From the NCBI GenBank assembly GCA_021234155.1, contig JAJEKV010000033.1:11728163-11792162 (forward strand): 64,000 nucleotides of DNA, read 5' to 3'. Both the position numbers and the translations under genes were made by a program. Under the pieces are notes generated by a model. The model did no database searches and was not told the origin of the DNA. It was given only the letters and a program-made list of their open reading frames with translations. Below, in pieces: positions 50,094-60,107 of the stretch (within the stretch, counting starts at the first letter, position 1; each line of letters opens with the position of its first letter). The stretch is from Isoetes taiwanensis (taxonomy: Eukaryota; Streptophyta; Lycopodiopsida; Isoetales; Isoetaceae).

Positions 50094-50388
50094 CTGTTCA
50101 TTTGATTGGCTTGCTGCTAAATGCCAGGCATTAACGTGTAACATTCCTAACCGACATGCCCTTAACCAACTGGGCAAAACCGTCTAGACCTTTATGAGTA
50201 GTCGTTTCTACCCATTTATGCCGGTGTCTCGGGAACGCCCCACAGGCACATTCAAGGATCGAATACTCGAGTGGTCTACCATGGGCCCGTTACAGTCTCT
50301 CCCATTAGAACTATGCTCGTCCTCGAGCATCCAAGGCTATACCATGTCTATGTCATACCATGTCACAATGATTACCAAGTCTTTGCAA
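50094..50388. repeat. Extra copy of MITE flank plus TRIM LTR
   Basis: CTGTTCATTTGATTGGCTT, a TAACG-adjacent junction, an LTR (50137-50294) and the following interior repeat what starts again at 50389. This is a tandem duplication of about 295 bp covering host flank and TRIM 3' part together. Confidence 0.85.
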
Positions 50389-50433
50389 ACTGTTCATTTG
50401 ATTGGCTTCTTCGCTAAATGCCGGGCATTAACG

Positions 50434-50892
50434 TGTAACGTTCTAAACCGACATGCCCTTAACCAACTGGGCAAAACTGTCTAGACCTTTATGAGTAGTC
50501 GCTTCTACCCATTTATCTTAGGTGTCGAGGAACGCCCCGCACATTCAAGGATCGAATACTCGAGTGGTCTACCATGGGCCCGTTACAGTCTCTCCCATTA
50601 GAACTATGCTCGTTCTCGAGGGCTATACCATGTCTATGTCATACCATGTCACAATGATTACCAAGTCTTTGCAAATTACCCATGCATATAGGCACCCATG
50701 GAGAGTTGAACTCGAGACCTTCTCTAATACCAACTATAACGTTCCTAACGGACATGCCCTTAACCAACTGGGCAAAACCGTCTAGACGTTTATGAGTAGT
50801 CGCTTCTACCCATTTATGCCGGTGTCTCGGGAACGCCCCACATGCACATTCAAGGATCGAATACTCGAGCGATCTACCATGGGCCCGTTACA
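50434..50892 (-). mobile_element. TRIM (miniature LTR retrotransposon), minus orientation
   Basis: LTRs at 50434-50587 and 50735-50892 (about 155 bp). In element orientation they begin TGTAACGGGCCCATGG and end at TTACA/TTATA. TAACG lies on both sides (50429-50433 and 50893-50897) as the five-base target duplication. Inside the 5' LTR edge lies TGGTATTAGAGAAGG, a near match to the TGGTATCAGAGC primer site; before the other LTR is the purine tract AATGGGAGAGA. The interior is only about 147 bp and non-coding. The LTR also contains TTGCCCAGTTGG, matching a pol III A box. Confidence 0.85.
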
Positions 50893-50921
50893 TAACGTCC
50901 GCCAGTGGAATCTCAGCCTTA

Positions 50922-51366
50922 ACTTAAAAGTTTTATGATTTAGTCAATACCTAGACTAATCAAGGTCTAGGATTCTCATGCTTGAAGTTGAGTCACCTCT
51001 AAGTCCGTCTAGGATTCTCACCAAATGCTAGATCAAAGCCACCACTCCCGCCATAAAACCTCAAAGATGGTCATGTTCCATATATCATTCAATTGCCAAT
51101 ATTTTTCTTTTTAGTCGAACTACAAACTCAAACCATAGAAAGACCCTTATAAACTCTGGCAAGAAAAGATTTATGGCAGCATACACCCATGGATTGGCAC
51201 TTTTGTACCTTTGTTTTTTTTCTGCTGCATTCGTGCACCCCTCTATGCTTCATATGAAACATGTTGTTTCTTTTCTAATTTAACCCAAAAGATCAGACCT
51301 TTGACATTACTATCACTTAATTCAAGAACGCGCTTTCTCTCTATCCATCAGCGATCCCAAGGTACT
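50922..51366. other. Intergenic, no gene seen
   Basis: AT-rich sequence with short GTCTAGGATTCTCA words repeated near 50970 and 51006. No gene. Confidence 0.5.
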
Positions 51367-52670
51367 ATATAGTTTGCCCAATTCGTTTTGTATTTGGAGA
51401 GGGTTTTCTGGCAATGGTGGGGACTATGATTTCGGTATCGTATTGTATAAAAAATGGTATAATTTGCCATGTGGGAGGAGCTTGGATGGTTATTGCTATT
51501 TTGGGTGCTTTGCAACTCCCCTTTTTCATGGATGTTTTTGTAATGGTTGAAAGAAAAGCTATTTTAAGATTTTTCCACTGCCAAATTTTTAGGCCACGGA
51601 TGAGATTACCTGTATTTGCTTTCTTTTTTTTTGGGGGTGTCAAGCGATCCCAATGAGCTTCGGGGAGGTATCTGTAAAGGTCGAGCTATTTCGACCATGA
51701 AGAAGGAATCGCAGATGCCTTTTTGCTGATAGGAAAAGGTCAGCACAGATACTAATAACATCGGCCAGCTTGAAGGAAGGGGAGAATCCGGCTGCACAAT
51801 CCGACATCTACAGGCCCGATTTTCATCGCCGCACTATCTTTCGAGTGTTGCAAGCGGATCGGCGTCTTTTACTCCCACAGCGGCACCGGAGCTAACCCAA
51901 AAATCTCATTGTCGATCCGATGGATCACATCTTTGGGGAAGAATAGCTGTGATCAGTCTTTCCTTTCTAAGTCCCTGGGAAATTGCCTTGAGCCGTGGAT
52001 GTGGTTGGGCGGATAACGACTGCTTCATATTCTGTTGTGGAAACAGTGTAACCTTGCTGAAGTGTTGAGCTGTTTTATAAGATTATTCCTAAGTTTTAAT
52101 CCTTGCCTGTGTTATTGTGGCTTTGAAGAATTCAGCTTTGTCTTATTATACCAGTCCATTGGGTTAATTCACACTTTGACGGGCTTGAGCATCATCTCCA
52201 TTTCGAATTTTTTCCCGAAGGTTTGTTGCAAGAATCGACCTGCAGGTTGAAATCCCCCGGCCATGGTTCCTTTGTTTCGAACATGGTTTTCCTGCACAGG
52301 GTTCTTTGTTTCTTTGACACAAGGTTGTTTGTTTCTTTGGCACAGGGCACAGGCAGAGAATTCATTCCGGACTCCTGCCCAGGATTCAGTCCGCGATGGT
52401 CGATGCCAAGCTTTGCCCGCGATGGTCGATGCCAAGCATTGGGGCTTCCTGCTTGCTTTGTTTCATTCGCCATGATGATGATTGGCTTTTTTTATTTTGC
52501 TTTTTTCTTGTGCTTCAACCATGTGTTCGATAGACACCATAGGAAGTGGTTTTTTATTTTGGGGTCAAAATGTTAATGGCCATTGATCTGGCACAATACT
52601 AGGAATATCCCACAGATCAATGGCTCTGAATAAAACGTGGAATAAAACCCATAAAGATGTGAAATAACGA
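51367..52670 (+). repeat. Duplicated block, copy 2
   Basis: Partner of 43965-44870 in the same orientation, with an additional segment at about 51680-52185. The plus-strand frame MVGTMISVSYCIKNG (51414-51656) is partly conserved in the other copy but not as an intact frame, so coding is doubtful. Confidence 0.9.
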
Positions 52671-53010
52671 TAACTAGCGCTATACTTATAGAAACCTGTT
52701 CACATGTAATATCTGGAACCATATGTTTCAACATGCATATGCTTTTGCATAGTATAGCAGAAATGGCCAGCTCTTACTTTGCTCGTCAATGATGCCATGA
52801 GGCGCACAAAAAATGTGGTTCAGCATAATCACAGACACCTTTTGCAAAGATAAGTAACCCACAAAAACAAAAAACTGCACTTTATGACATTTATGATTTG
52901 TCAAAGATTAAACTCATAACTTCTATGACTTGGCAAAGATTTAAGGCTGTGCGCATTTGATATGTGGATAATCACCTTATGGATGCACAGACGTTTAAAA
53001 ACGTGCGCAG
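52671..53010. other. 3' flank of the PPR gene
   Basis: Probably contains the PPR 3' untranslated region (minus strand). No other feature is seen. Confidence 0.4.
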
Positions 53011-54873
53011 TTACCAATGATAATTTGCACAACAGCACATTCCATTCTTAAAGTGATGCATGCAGTGGTCAGCCCTAACAATAATCTCCCGCCGTTCTAC
53101 CTTAGAGATCATTTTAATTGTATTATGACAGTTCAGGCACATTTTGATGTTCTTAATAACCCTGATAATGTTACCTACTGGTCCTCTAGCAAGAGCATAA
53201 GCTACAGCAAGTACTTCGGGGTGCCCACACAGAACATCTTCTTCTTGATCTGCTCCTAGATCCGCTGTTGGATCTATTTGTCTCAAACGATTACTCAAGT
53301 TCCTCAATATGTCCTGCATTTCCTTGTTCAGTGGCCGGCTTTTATCTCTGGCAATGAAATCTTGGATCTGGCTGCTAACATCAACCCATGCTTTTCCTCT
53401 CCTATGCTTCACTGCATTGTTTTTCAGCTTAAGGTCTTGAATATATGCAGCATCATTGAACATCTGGGCATTGGAATACATATTTGACATGAGAACGTAA
53501 CCCGCTGCATGCTGTGGATCTAACTGCACAATTTGATCAAAACAGCGCCTTCCAATCTCCATGTTGTTGTATCTCCTGCACGCTGCAAGCAAAGATGTCC
53601 ACATAGCAGCATCAGTTTTAACATTCTGAAGTAAATTCTCTGACTCCTTAGCTTTCACATTCAGAAGTAATTCCTCTGCCTCCTTCAAAAGGCCTGCACT
53701 GCCAAGGAGCTCCACCATGTAAAAATAATGAGATGCATTAGGCAATACACCAAACTCTTCTGTCATAGATTTGAAATATTTGGTACCCTCGTCAACTAGA
53801 CCTGCATTGCAACATGCAATAAGCACAACAGTAAATGTGCCATCATTTGGCTTAATGACACCATCTGGCTTAAGTGCTTCTTGATAAATGTCATTCCAAC
53901 ACTGCAAAGCCATTTTGATGTTGCCACATTCAATATAGGATAACATCATTACATTCCATGATACTATGTCTTTGCTTGGCAGAGTATTAAATACTTTGCG
54001 TGCCTCCTCGATGCTCCCACACTTACCATACATGTCAAACACTGCATTCCACACATAGGCATCTGGCTGCATATTAGTCTCTCTGATTTGCTCTTGGATG
54101 CGACGGCCCCGTCTTATGGCCCCAACATTGCCACATGCTTTCAAAATGCTGGAAAATAAAACCTTATCCGGCTTTACTCCCTCATGCAACATGTTTTGAT
54201 AAATATCTAATGCCAGGAGCCCTTCATCGTTCTCGGCATATGCAGCAATTATTGAACCCCATGCCACCATATTTCGATCCTTCAATTCATCAAACACTTT
54301 TCGTGCCTCCTCGATGCTTCCACATTTGCAATACATGTCTACAAGACTACTTCCCACAAAAAGATCTTGTTCAAGACCAGCATTGACAACCTCCCTATGG
54401 ATAAGCCTCCCTTGTGTAAGATTTGATGTTGCACTGCATGCCTGCAAGACCCTAAGATAAACATAGCAAGGCTTGGTGCCTACTTGCGCCATTTTGTTGT
54501 ACCAGGCAATGGCTGGCTCGCCTGGTTCAAGTCTAGCATAACCTGTGACAATTGCATTCCAGGCATATTCAGTGGGCTTTGGGATCTTACGGAATGCTTG
54601 TTCTGCTTCCTCCAATTGTCCACAAGAGATGAGTATGTGAATCACAAGGTTAACAAGTTGTTCAACGATATCAAGTCCACTACGAGCCATAAGGCCTTGA
54701 ATTCTCCTCACACATTCTAAATTTGGCCTTCTCACGCATTCTCTCAGCAGGCGTTGGCAATGGTCTCTGGTTATTGCAACTCCCTGCTGTTGCATAACCT
54801 CTGCACTCTTGAGTGCATCAAACAGCCATCTTTGTCTGTTCAAATCCTCAATAGTCCTAATAATTATGCACAA
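53011..54873 (-). CDS. PLS-class pentatricopeptide repeat protein with DYW-like domain
   Basis: A 620-codon frame ending at TAA 53011-53013. Such proteins bind organellar RNA; the DYW domain performs C-to-U editing. PPR units are plain, for example SLVDMYCKCGSIEEARKVFD, NAVFDMYGKCGSIEEARKVF and MVELLGSAGLLKEAEELL. The C-terminal domain keeps the deaminase-like zinc residues: H551-P552-E553 (HxE, in GHPEVLAVAYAL) and C579/C582-H583 (CLNCH). The final tripeptide is YHW rather than DYW, after HHFKNGMCCCA. Start: the frame opens 26 codons before its first ATG (54793-54795) and is preceded by an in-frame stop. Either that ATG starts the protein, or an upstream exon is spliced to an acceptor at ATTATTAG (54857). 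Targeting peptide not visible. Frame is intact, and CTG/CAG are common in it. A broken copy of its 5' part lies at 2982-3913. Class assignment is firm; editing site unknown. Confidence 0.92.
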   Translation of the reverse strand: MCIIIRTIEDLNRQRWLFDALKSAEVMQQQGVAITRDHCQRLLRECVRRPNLECVRRIQGLMARSGLDIVEQLVNLVIHILISCGQLEEAEQAFRKIPKPTEYAWNAIVTGYARLEPGEPAIAWYNKMAQVGTKPCYVYLRVLQACSATSNLTQGRLIHREVVNAGLEQDLFVGSSLVDMYCKCGSIEEARKVFDELKDRNMVAWGSIIAAYAENDEGLLALDIYQNMLHEGVKPDKVLFSSILKACGNVGAIRRGRRIQEQIRETNMQPDAYVWNAVFDMYGKCGSIEEARKVFNTLPSKDIVSWNVMMLSYIECGNIKMALQCWNDIYQEALKPDGVIKPNDGTFTVVLIACCNAGLVDEGTKYFKSMTEEFGVLPNASHYFYMVELLGSAGLLKEAEELLLNVKAKESENLLQNVKTDAAMWTSLLAACRRYNNMEIGRRCFDQIVQLDPQHAAGYVLMSNMYSNAQMFNDAAYIQDLKLKNNAVKHRRGKAWVDVSSQIQDFIARDKSRPLNKEMQDILRNLSNRLRQIDPTADLGADQEEDVLCGHPEVLAVAYALARGPVGNIIRVIKNIKMCLNCHNTIKMISKVERREIIVRADHCMHHFKNGMCCCANYHW

Positions 54874-55157
54874 AATGAGTTCAGTTCACATGATGTGATA
54901 AAGCTAAACTAAAACATCTATAAATTCAATACCTAAACGAATCTCCATATGATAAGCCTGAGATAGATTTCCGAATAGTCTGGCAAAAACCCACCATAGT
55001 TTTCAATGAGACAGCTTGAGAGGGTAAAATGACAATCGAAACAAAATAAAATGACAAAGAAAATCATTCATTTCTGACCTTAGTAGCGCATGCTATCGGA
55101 GGACGAGAAATGAGCCTTGAAGCCGAAATGGCATGACGTGTTAAACGCCATATTCTC
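54874..55157. promoter_or_regulatory. Shared upstream region between the PPR gene and the divergent small ORF
   Basis: About 280 bp separate the PPR frame (minus) from the ATG at 55158 (plus). The segment is duplicated with the PPR 5' part at 3650-3913. It may hold promoters for both directions or, for the PPR gene, an intron. A TGTTAAACGCCAT word near 55140 and GGCATG/GGCATG-like words upstream could form a small stem. No TATA box is assigned. Confidence 0.3.
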
Positions 55158-55400
55158 ATGTCCAAGGTCCGCCCAAGGATAGAGTGCTGCAATGAAGCAA
55201 GCATTCGAAGAGGAAGATGTAGAGAGGCAGAAAAGCTAAGGAGGAACGACCAGAACCTGATTTCAACAAGATTGTTGTACCTGACCAATGAGGCAATTAA
55301 CAAGAGCAGGCATGTCGAGATGGAGGAGGAGAATGGAGGCGACTATCCCTGGTATATCAGCAAAGCTCTTCGCGAGGGTTTAGGGCCTGATAAACCCTAG
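55158..55400 (+). CDS. Hypothetical 80-residue basic/acidic protein
   Basis: ATG-initiated frame MSKVRPRIECCNEASIRRGR, then LISTRLLYLTNEAINKSR, an acidic EMEEENGG patch, and YPWYISKALREGLGPDKP before TAG. The composition and ending look protein-like, but no family is recognised. Divergent from the PPR gene, with about 280 bp between them. It could be the first exon of a longer gene, or the end of one whose start is lost. No signal peptide or membrane segment. Confidence 0.35.
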   Translation: MSKVRPRIECCNEASIRRGRCREAEKLRRNDQNLISTRLLYLTNEAINKSRHVEMEEENGGDYPWYISKALREGLGPDKP

Positions 55401-55527
55401 GATATTATAATTTTAGGATAATGCCAACATGACATTTCTTTTTGCATCAAATACTCACCCTGGTTTCAACCTTATTTTATCGCCATTAAGGGTGGAATCA
55501 CATATGTGCCCGGCCAAGACCTCATTT

Positions 55528-55640
55528 TTTTGGGTTGCCCCTAGGGGGGCAATCCCTTGTTTATGTGAGTTTTTGGCATATTCATGGTATATGCTAGCAT
55601 ATACCTAGAATATGCCAAAAACTGCTAAAAACCTGCTGTA
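55528..55640 (-). mobile_element. Short hairpin-plus-A-tail retroposon, copy B
   Basis: Minus strand: GGTATATGCTAGCATATACC inverted word, then a GATTGCCCCCCTAGGGGCAACCC stem-loop and an A run. Matches copies A (34173-34275) and C (58262-58375). Confidence 0.6.
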
Positions 55641-55856
55641 AGCTGTAAATGCTCGGTCATCCCTGTTGCCAGGCGGCTGCTGTGCATACCGGCTAACCGG
55701 AAGTTAGGATGCATGGAGGCCATCGGCATTAAGATTGCATTGTTACTGCCGGAGCTCGGCAGAGAGAGGGCGAATCCAGGCTTTCTCTTGGAGAGCGGAA
55801 TATTACCCTCTACAAATTTATCATACCCGAGCTTGTTCGCCATAGCCCAAATGCAA

Positions 55857-56021
55857 TTGGATCTGCTGACCCAAATTTCGTGGAAAGTTTCTGGGTTTCC
55901 TTCAAACAGGGTAATTGGAAGCGGAACTAATTTGGATTCATCAAGATTTCAGTTTTTGATTGCAGATCGGCTAAATGTGAACGCCCAAAATGTGCATGCT
56001 TATATTGTGGGACACGGGGAT
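55857..56021 (+). pseudogene. L-lactate dehydrogenase fragment
   Basis: Reads [20 protein letters not shown], then [31 protein letters not shown] and HGD. This is the middle of plant LDH (NAD-dependent pyruvate/lactate interconversion, cytosol), from the end of the cofactor domain to the active-site loop. The glutamate before the catalytic histidine (normally GEHGDS) is missing, giving GHGD, and the similarity stops there. The upstream frame (from 55713) and the downstream tail (to 56069) are unrelated to LDH. So only about 55 codons survive, and this is a gene fragment rather than a working gene. The sequence within it is well conserved, suggesting a fairly recent origin. Confidence 0.85.
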
Positions 56022-56069
56022 CCGATAGAAGCTACAACGATGGTCTTTGCATTTCAAAGGTGTGTGTAA

Positions 56070-58015
56070 AGTTTTCAGATCCAATCGATTCACTTTTATG
56101 CTTTGTTCAGAACAAGTTCAAGCCATGTAATCATGTGTTATTCAGATCATACGCTTGATGCAGAGCTTAGGTCGCAACACGCAGCCTTTTTAGGATGGAT
56201 AGACTCGTAAATCCAAACAACCTCGCTTATAAAAGTTCTCTAAATGTAAGGGTCGTGCACAAAGGTATGTGTGTGTGTGCTTGATTCTTCGTAAGCTTGC
56301 GTAAGGGGAGTTTATCCGTGTCCACGATCGTGAGAAGGAATCCATATAGCTTGGGCGCTCTTAAAAACCGCCGGATTCTTTTGCCCTTCTCAAGATTTTT
56401 TTGCTCATTCATGCATCATCACGCACTGCAGAGGAATCCGGTAATGATTTCAACAGTATAAAGAGCTGGTCCTACATGTTACATACATGTCTCATTTCAA
56501 GAATGTATCTTTGAGGTGCATTTACAATTGGGCTTTTTGAGCTTTTTGGTTGATGCATTTTGACTATAATCCTCCAAATATAGCTTCAAAATTCATGTAG
56601 ATTACGTGAGCAAAGATGCAGATATTTGAAATGAGCAGAGTTTGCTAATATTGAGCTCTCTTTTGCAGCTTCTAAGTCTTGGCTAATCTATTTTGTTTAT
56701 ATAGCTGGAAGCATCTACTTAAGATTCAAGCATAATTACCTTCCTACTCCTGATATCTTGCGGTGACCATATTCAGATACTCTCCTTATTCTCAAGCAAC
56801 TTTTTTTTTTTTATGAGAAATCAAGAAATAGAACAAATGCCCTTTTCAGATTACTTTTTTTTGGGCCGCTAAAGTGTTACCATAGATGACACATGTTGTC
56901 ATCGGCTAGAATATTTGCTTGAGCAGCTCTAGGTGCACAAGCTCTTCTTAGGTAACATGTGAACAGCCCAACCATTTTAGAAAGGATGCATGAAAGAAAT
57001 AAGATGTTGATGCAACTTAACTATTCTTTTGCGTATAAAGATGGAATGCCAACCTTGCATGATACTAAGGATATTCAAGATGGTAGCTTAGGATGATGGT
57101 TGCAATGTACCCGTAAAGGTGAGCTCATTTTTATTCTCTCTGCTCTTTTGTATTTGATCTCGCGCTCCTTCTTTTCTTTTATTTATCCTCATTGATGAAT
57201 TCATTGATTGGCTATGCATTCGATTATTTGGAAAATAATACAAAGGCCAATGAGAATCGGTTTTTATTTTGTAAATCGACATGGTGAACATTTGGTAGAT
57301 CGGATGCATGCGACATATATAGTGCTAAAAATAAAAATACGGCTCTTAATTTATGGTATTTTCTTATAGAAGGGACCTTTTGTTTTTTTTTTTCTACAAT
57401 GCTTAAAGATAATCTTTGCACCGGTGCATATTTTTAGCTAGGGCAAATCAATTATAAGCGTAGATGATCTATATTGGAGGTCATATTGATGGAGACTTCA
57501 TTCTTCCAAGATAGTCATTCTTTGGTGCGACCATAGAAGTAATAATCTATGCATGTTGGAAGAGATGCAGAGTGTTCTATTGGCAACGCAATGCTTTGTT
57601 TCTTTAAGATCCGAATTAATTCCTTTGGTGCGTAAGAACAAACAAAGGGCAACGATGTAATCAATAATCTACCATTGATTTTTGAGCGCTTTTGATGTGC
57701 AATTAAATTTGAAGATTGCATCAAATTGCCTCTCGCTTAAGAAGTCGGAGATAAAGATTGTTGAGCAAAATATGTACAAAGACCATCGCTATGTATTTTG
57801 CGTTGATGGAACGTTGCATTTGCCCCGACTTTTTTCATTCAAATAAAAATGTAACTTACCATTTCCGCCTTTGCTCTTTTGAACAAATTAAAGATAATAT
57901 GGGGTAAGATGGTTTAATCTTACTATTTAAAAGCATACAAGACAAATATTAGTCCAAAGTTGGATGCTCGACCATCGAATTTAATTTATGATTTCACATT
58001 TCTCACATACTACAA
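56070..58015. other. Intergenic, no gene seen
   Basis: AT-rich sequence with scattered short frames and T runs near 56800, 56860 and 57380. No gene is supported. Confidence 0.5.
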
Positions 58016-58019
58016 ACAA

Positions 58020-58200
58020 GTTGTCTATAACAATTTTCTTCATTAGCTTGCATCTATAAGCTTGAGATAGATAAACTAACAACTACCATTATGCTTGTCT
58101 ATAACAATTTTCTTCATTCCGCTTGCATGTGACCATTATGCTTGTCTATAACAATTTTCTTCATTCGCTTGCATGTATAAGCTTGAGATAGATAAACTGC
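58020..58200 (+). repeat. Three imperfect tandem units
   Basis: TTGTCTATAACAATTTTCTT followed by CATT, a variable GC / CCGC / CGC, TTGCAT and, in two units, TATAAGCTTGAGATAGATAA. Confidence 0.9.
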
Positions 58201-58261
58201 TGATATTGAACTTTGATGTGTACAACTAAAAATTAGATGCCTAAAAATATGAAAAAATATT

Positions 58262-58375
58262 AATTCCTTTTTTTTTTTTGGGAGGGGTTGCCCTGTGGGC
58301 AAACCCTTGCTTATGGGGTTTGTGGCATATCCTAGGTATATGCCGGAATATGTAGCATAATATGTGGGTTTTCTT
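58262..58375 (-). mobile_element. Short hairpin-plus-A-tail retroposon, copy C
   Basis: Minus strand: GGATATGCCACAAACCCCAT, a GGTTTGCCCACAGGGCAACC stem-loop, CCCTCCC and a long A run. The most diverged of the three copies. Confidence 0.6.
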
Positions 58376-59768
58376 TTTTGTGTTTTTGTAACGCTTTTTC
58401 ACAAAGGTTTTCCTAAGATTTCATGGCGATTCAAATAGATGTACTAATGCGCACATCTAGAGTGCACCATTTCTTAGTCGTTGATTTAGCTTTTTTTTTT
58501 TTCAATGGTCCAACATCCAACGGCTCACAACAAAAGCCCCTTTTTATTTTTAGGGGTGAACATGCAAGTCTACGGATAAACATGAAACATGGCTTGCAAC
58601 TGGGTCCGTGCAGATTTTTTGTCAGAATCCGACAGAGGAGTTCGCTTTGCCATAACAATTTGCTATATATCGGTTGATTGTTCGCCAGAAAGCATAAGTA
58701 TCTATGGCTATGGCGCCTCCGGCTGGCCTTGCCGGGTGGCTATGGGCAGCCATTTCTAGTGCATATGCATACCTCAAAGGCTGCTATGGAGTGGTTCGTG
58801 AGTGGTCAAGCAGAAGTGGCACTATCCATGGGAAATCAGTCCAGAGAACGTAAATTAATTACGGCAAGATTTTTGGATCTTTTTGCAGAGGAATTTCCCA
58901 TTTTGGGGATTCATCAATAGTTGGGCACAAGATGCGATTCGCCTTGGCAACATACAAGCATGCTCTTGTGGTTTGTTTTAGTGCTATTTTTAACCCATTT
59001 CTTGGGCCGGGTTTTCAAATTTTCAAGACCTAATCCTAGGAGACAATCATGAGAAAATACTCCTAGTTAAAGCTGCCAAGAAATAATTGTTGAAGCCCCC
59101 CGGTTCTTCATCTAGAGCTCAGAGCCAAAGAGTAGAAGAGATATCAGGCCGAGAGCCATGCGCTAAGATTGCTTGATGTTCCAACTCCTCAAACAGATAG
59201 GTACTAACCATAGCCATAGCTATGACAACTATCTATTTTTTTCTTGCCCAAACCCAACTTTGTGCTTCCGGGTGGTCGCATTACATTGCTTCAAAGATTA
59301 GTAGGGTCTTGCTTGTTAAGTCGTGGAAAGATGGAACCAAACGCTATGAGCGAGGTACTTAGGTTAATCAATCATTTTACTTTCGGACCTGATCCGTCAC
59401 AGCCCCATTCCTCATCTTGTTTGTGTATTTATAGTTGCGCTTTGCATCACATGCTTTCTACCTCAACGCAGCAGCTCAATTTTGCTTCCAAAATTTTAGG
59501 CGATTGAATCCGGTAATTTGACTTGCGTGTTTGGCCCCAATCCCTTCCCAAAATGTTGCTTTTTGTCTTTATCTCTTTTACAAAAATTACGCATGAGTGA
59601 ACCCCGAGGAAATTGTTGAATTTTGAGAGTACTTTATCAAGACTGGTTGATCTAAAAGCTTTAGGAATCAAATCATGTCATGATAATTTCGCCCGTCTCG
59701 ATGCATCTCCTCCTTTTAAAGCCCACGGTGCCCTTTTTTGATGCCTAAATGGAAATACTATAGGCCCG
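58376..59768. other. Intergenic with short unrecognised frames
   Basis: Frames at 58678-58920 and 59244-59507 have ordinary composition, but no motif I recognise. They might contain lost 5' exons of the methyltransferase homologue at 60108, but its N-terminal motif (an FWYD-type signature) was not found. Confidence 0.35.
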
Positions 59769-60080
59769 ATGCATAGGAGGCCTTTGAAGACAAACCGCAG
59801 TATGAGTGGCTTATTTTTTAACATTACTCGCCTATTCAGAATTAGCTGGTTATTGATTCCTTCAATCAAAGCACAGTCCACAATATCTTCAAGCTCGATC
59901 CAGCCTTTTCTGAATATTGTTGTGTTTTTTGTGGTTGTTTGTTCCATTTTCTCGACCCCAAGTGCACGAACATTGCCTGATGCAGATATATCATGTCCCC
60001 CCGAGAGAGTTTCCGATCAGAACAATGACAAAAATAGTTTGGTTTCTTTCAGAAAGAAATCGGACGGCGGAATCGGCTAG
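59769..60080 (+). CDS. Hypothetical 103-residue protein with a hydrophobic segment
   Basis: ATG-initiated frame with a hydrophobic stretch (FLNIVVFFVVVCSIF, residues ~48-62) followed by STPSARTLPDADISCPPE and a polar tail. The pattern resembles a signal-anchor or signal peptide preceded by an N-terminal extension of ~45 residues. No family is recognised. It ends 28 bp before the first exon of the methyltransferase homologue, in another frame. May be chance. Confidence 0.2.
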   Translation: MHRRPLKTNRSMSGLFFNITRLFRISWLLIPSIKAQSTISSSSIQPFLNIVVFFVVVCSIFSTPSARTLPDADISCPPERVSDQNNDKNSLVSFRKKSDGGIG

Positions 60081-60107
60081 CAGATCATGGAACACCGTTT
60101 TTAGCAG

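Larger units (their letters stand above)
49766..50918. mobile_element. PIF/Harbinger-like MITE carrying nested insertions
   Basis: The left end reads GGGTGAGATTCCACTG and the right end, reverse-complemented, GGCTGAGATTCCACTG (15 of 16 match). TTA lies on both sides (49763-49765 and 50919-50921), the PIF/Harbinger target. Inner GATTCCACTG/TAGTGGAATC words near 49851 and 50058 resemble the internal repeats of the related element at 5171-5571. Most of the right part (50094-50892) is a nested TRIM and its duplicate, so the original MITE was probably about 400 bp. Confidence 0.8.

Noticed and set aside
51414-51656. Frame with FVMVERKAILRFF, considered as a mitochondrial nad1-like piece
   Set aside because: Only the short VERK word resembles nad1; surrounding residues do not fit, and the other copy (44058-44318) does not keep the frame.
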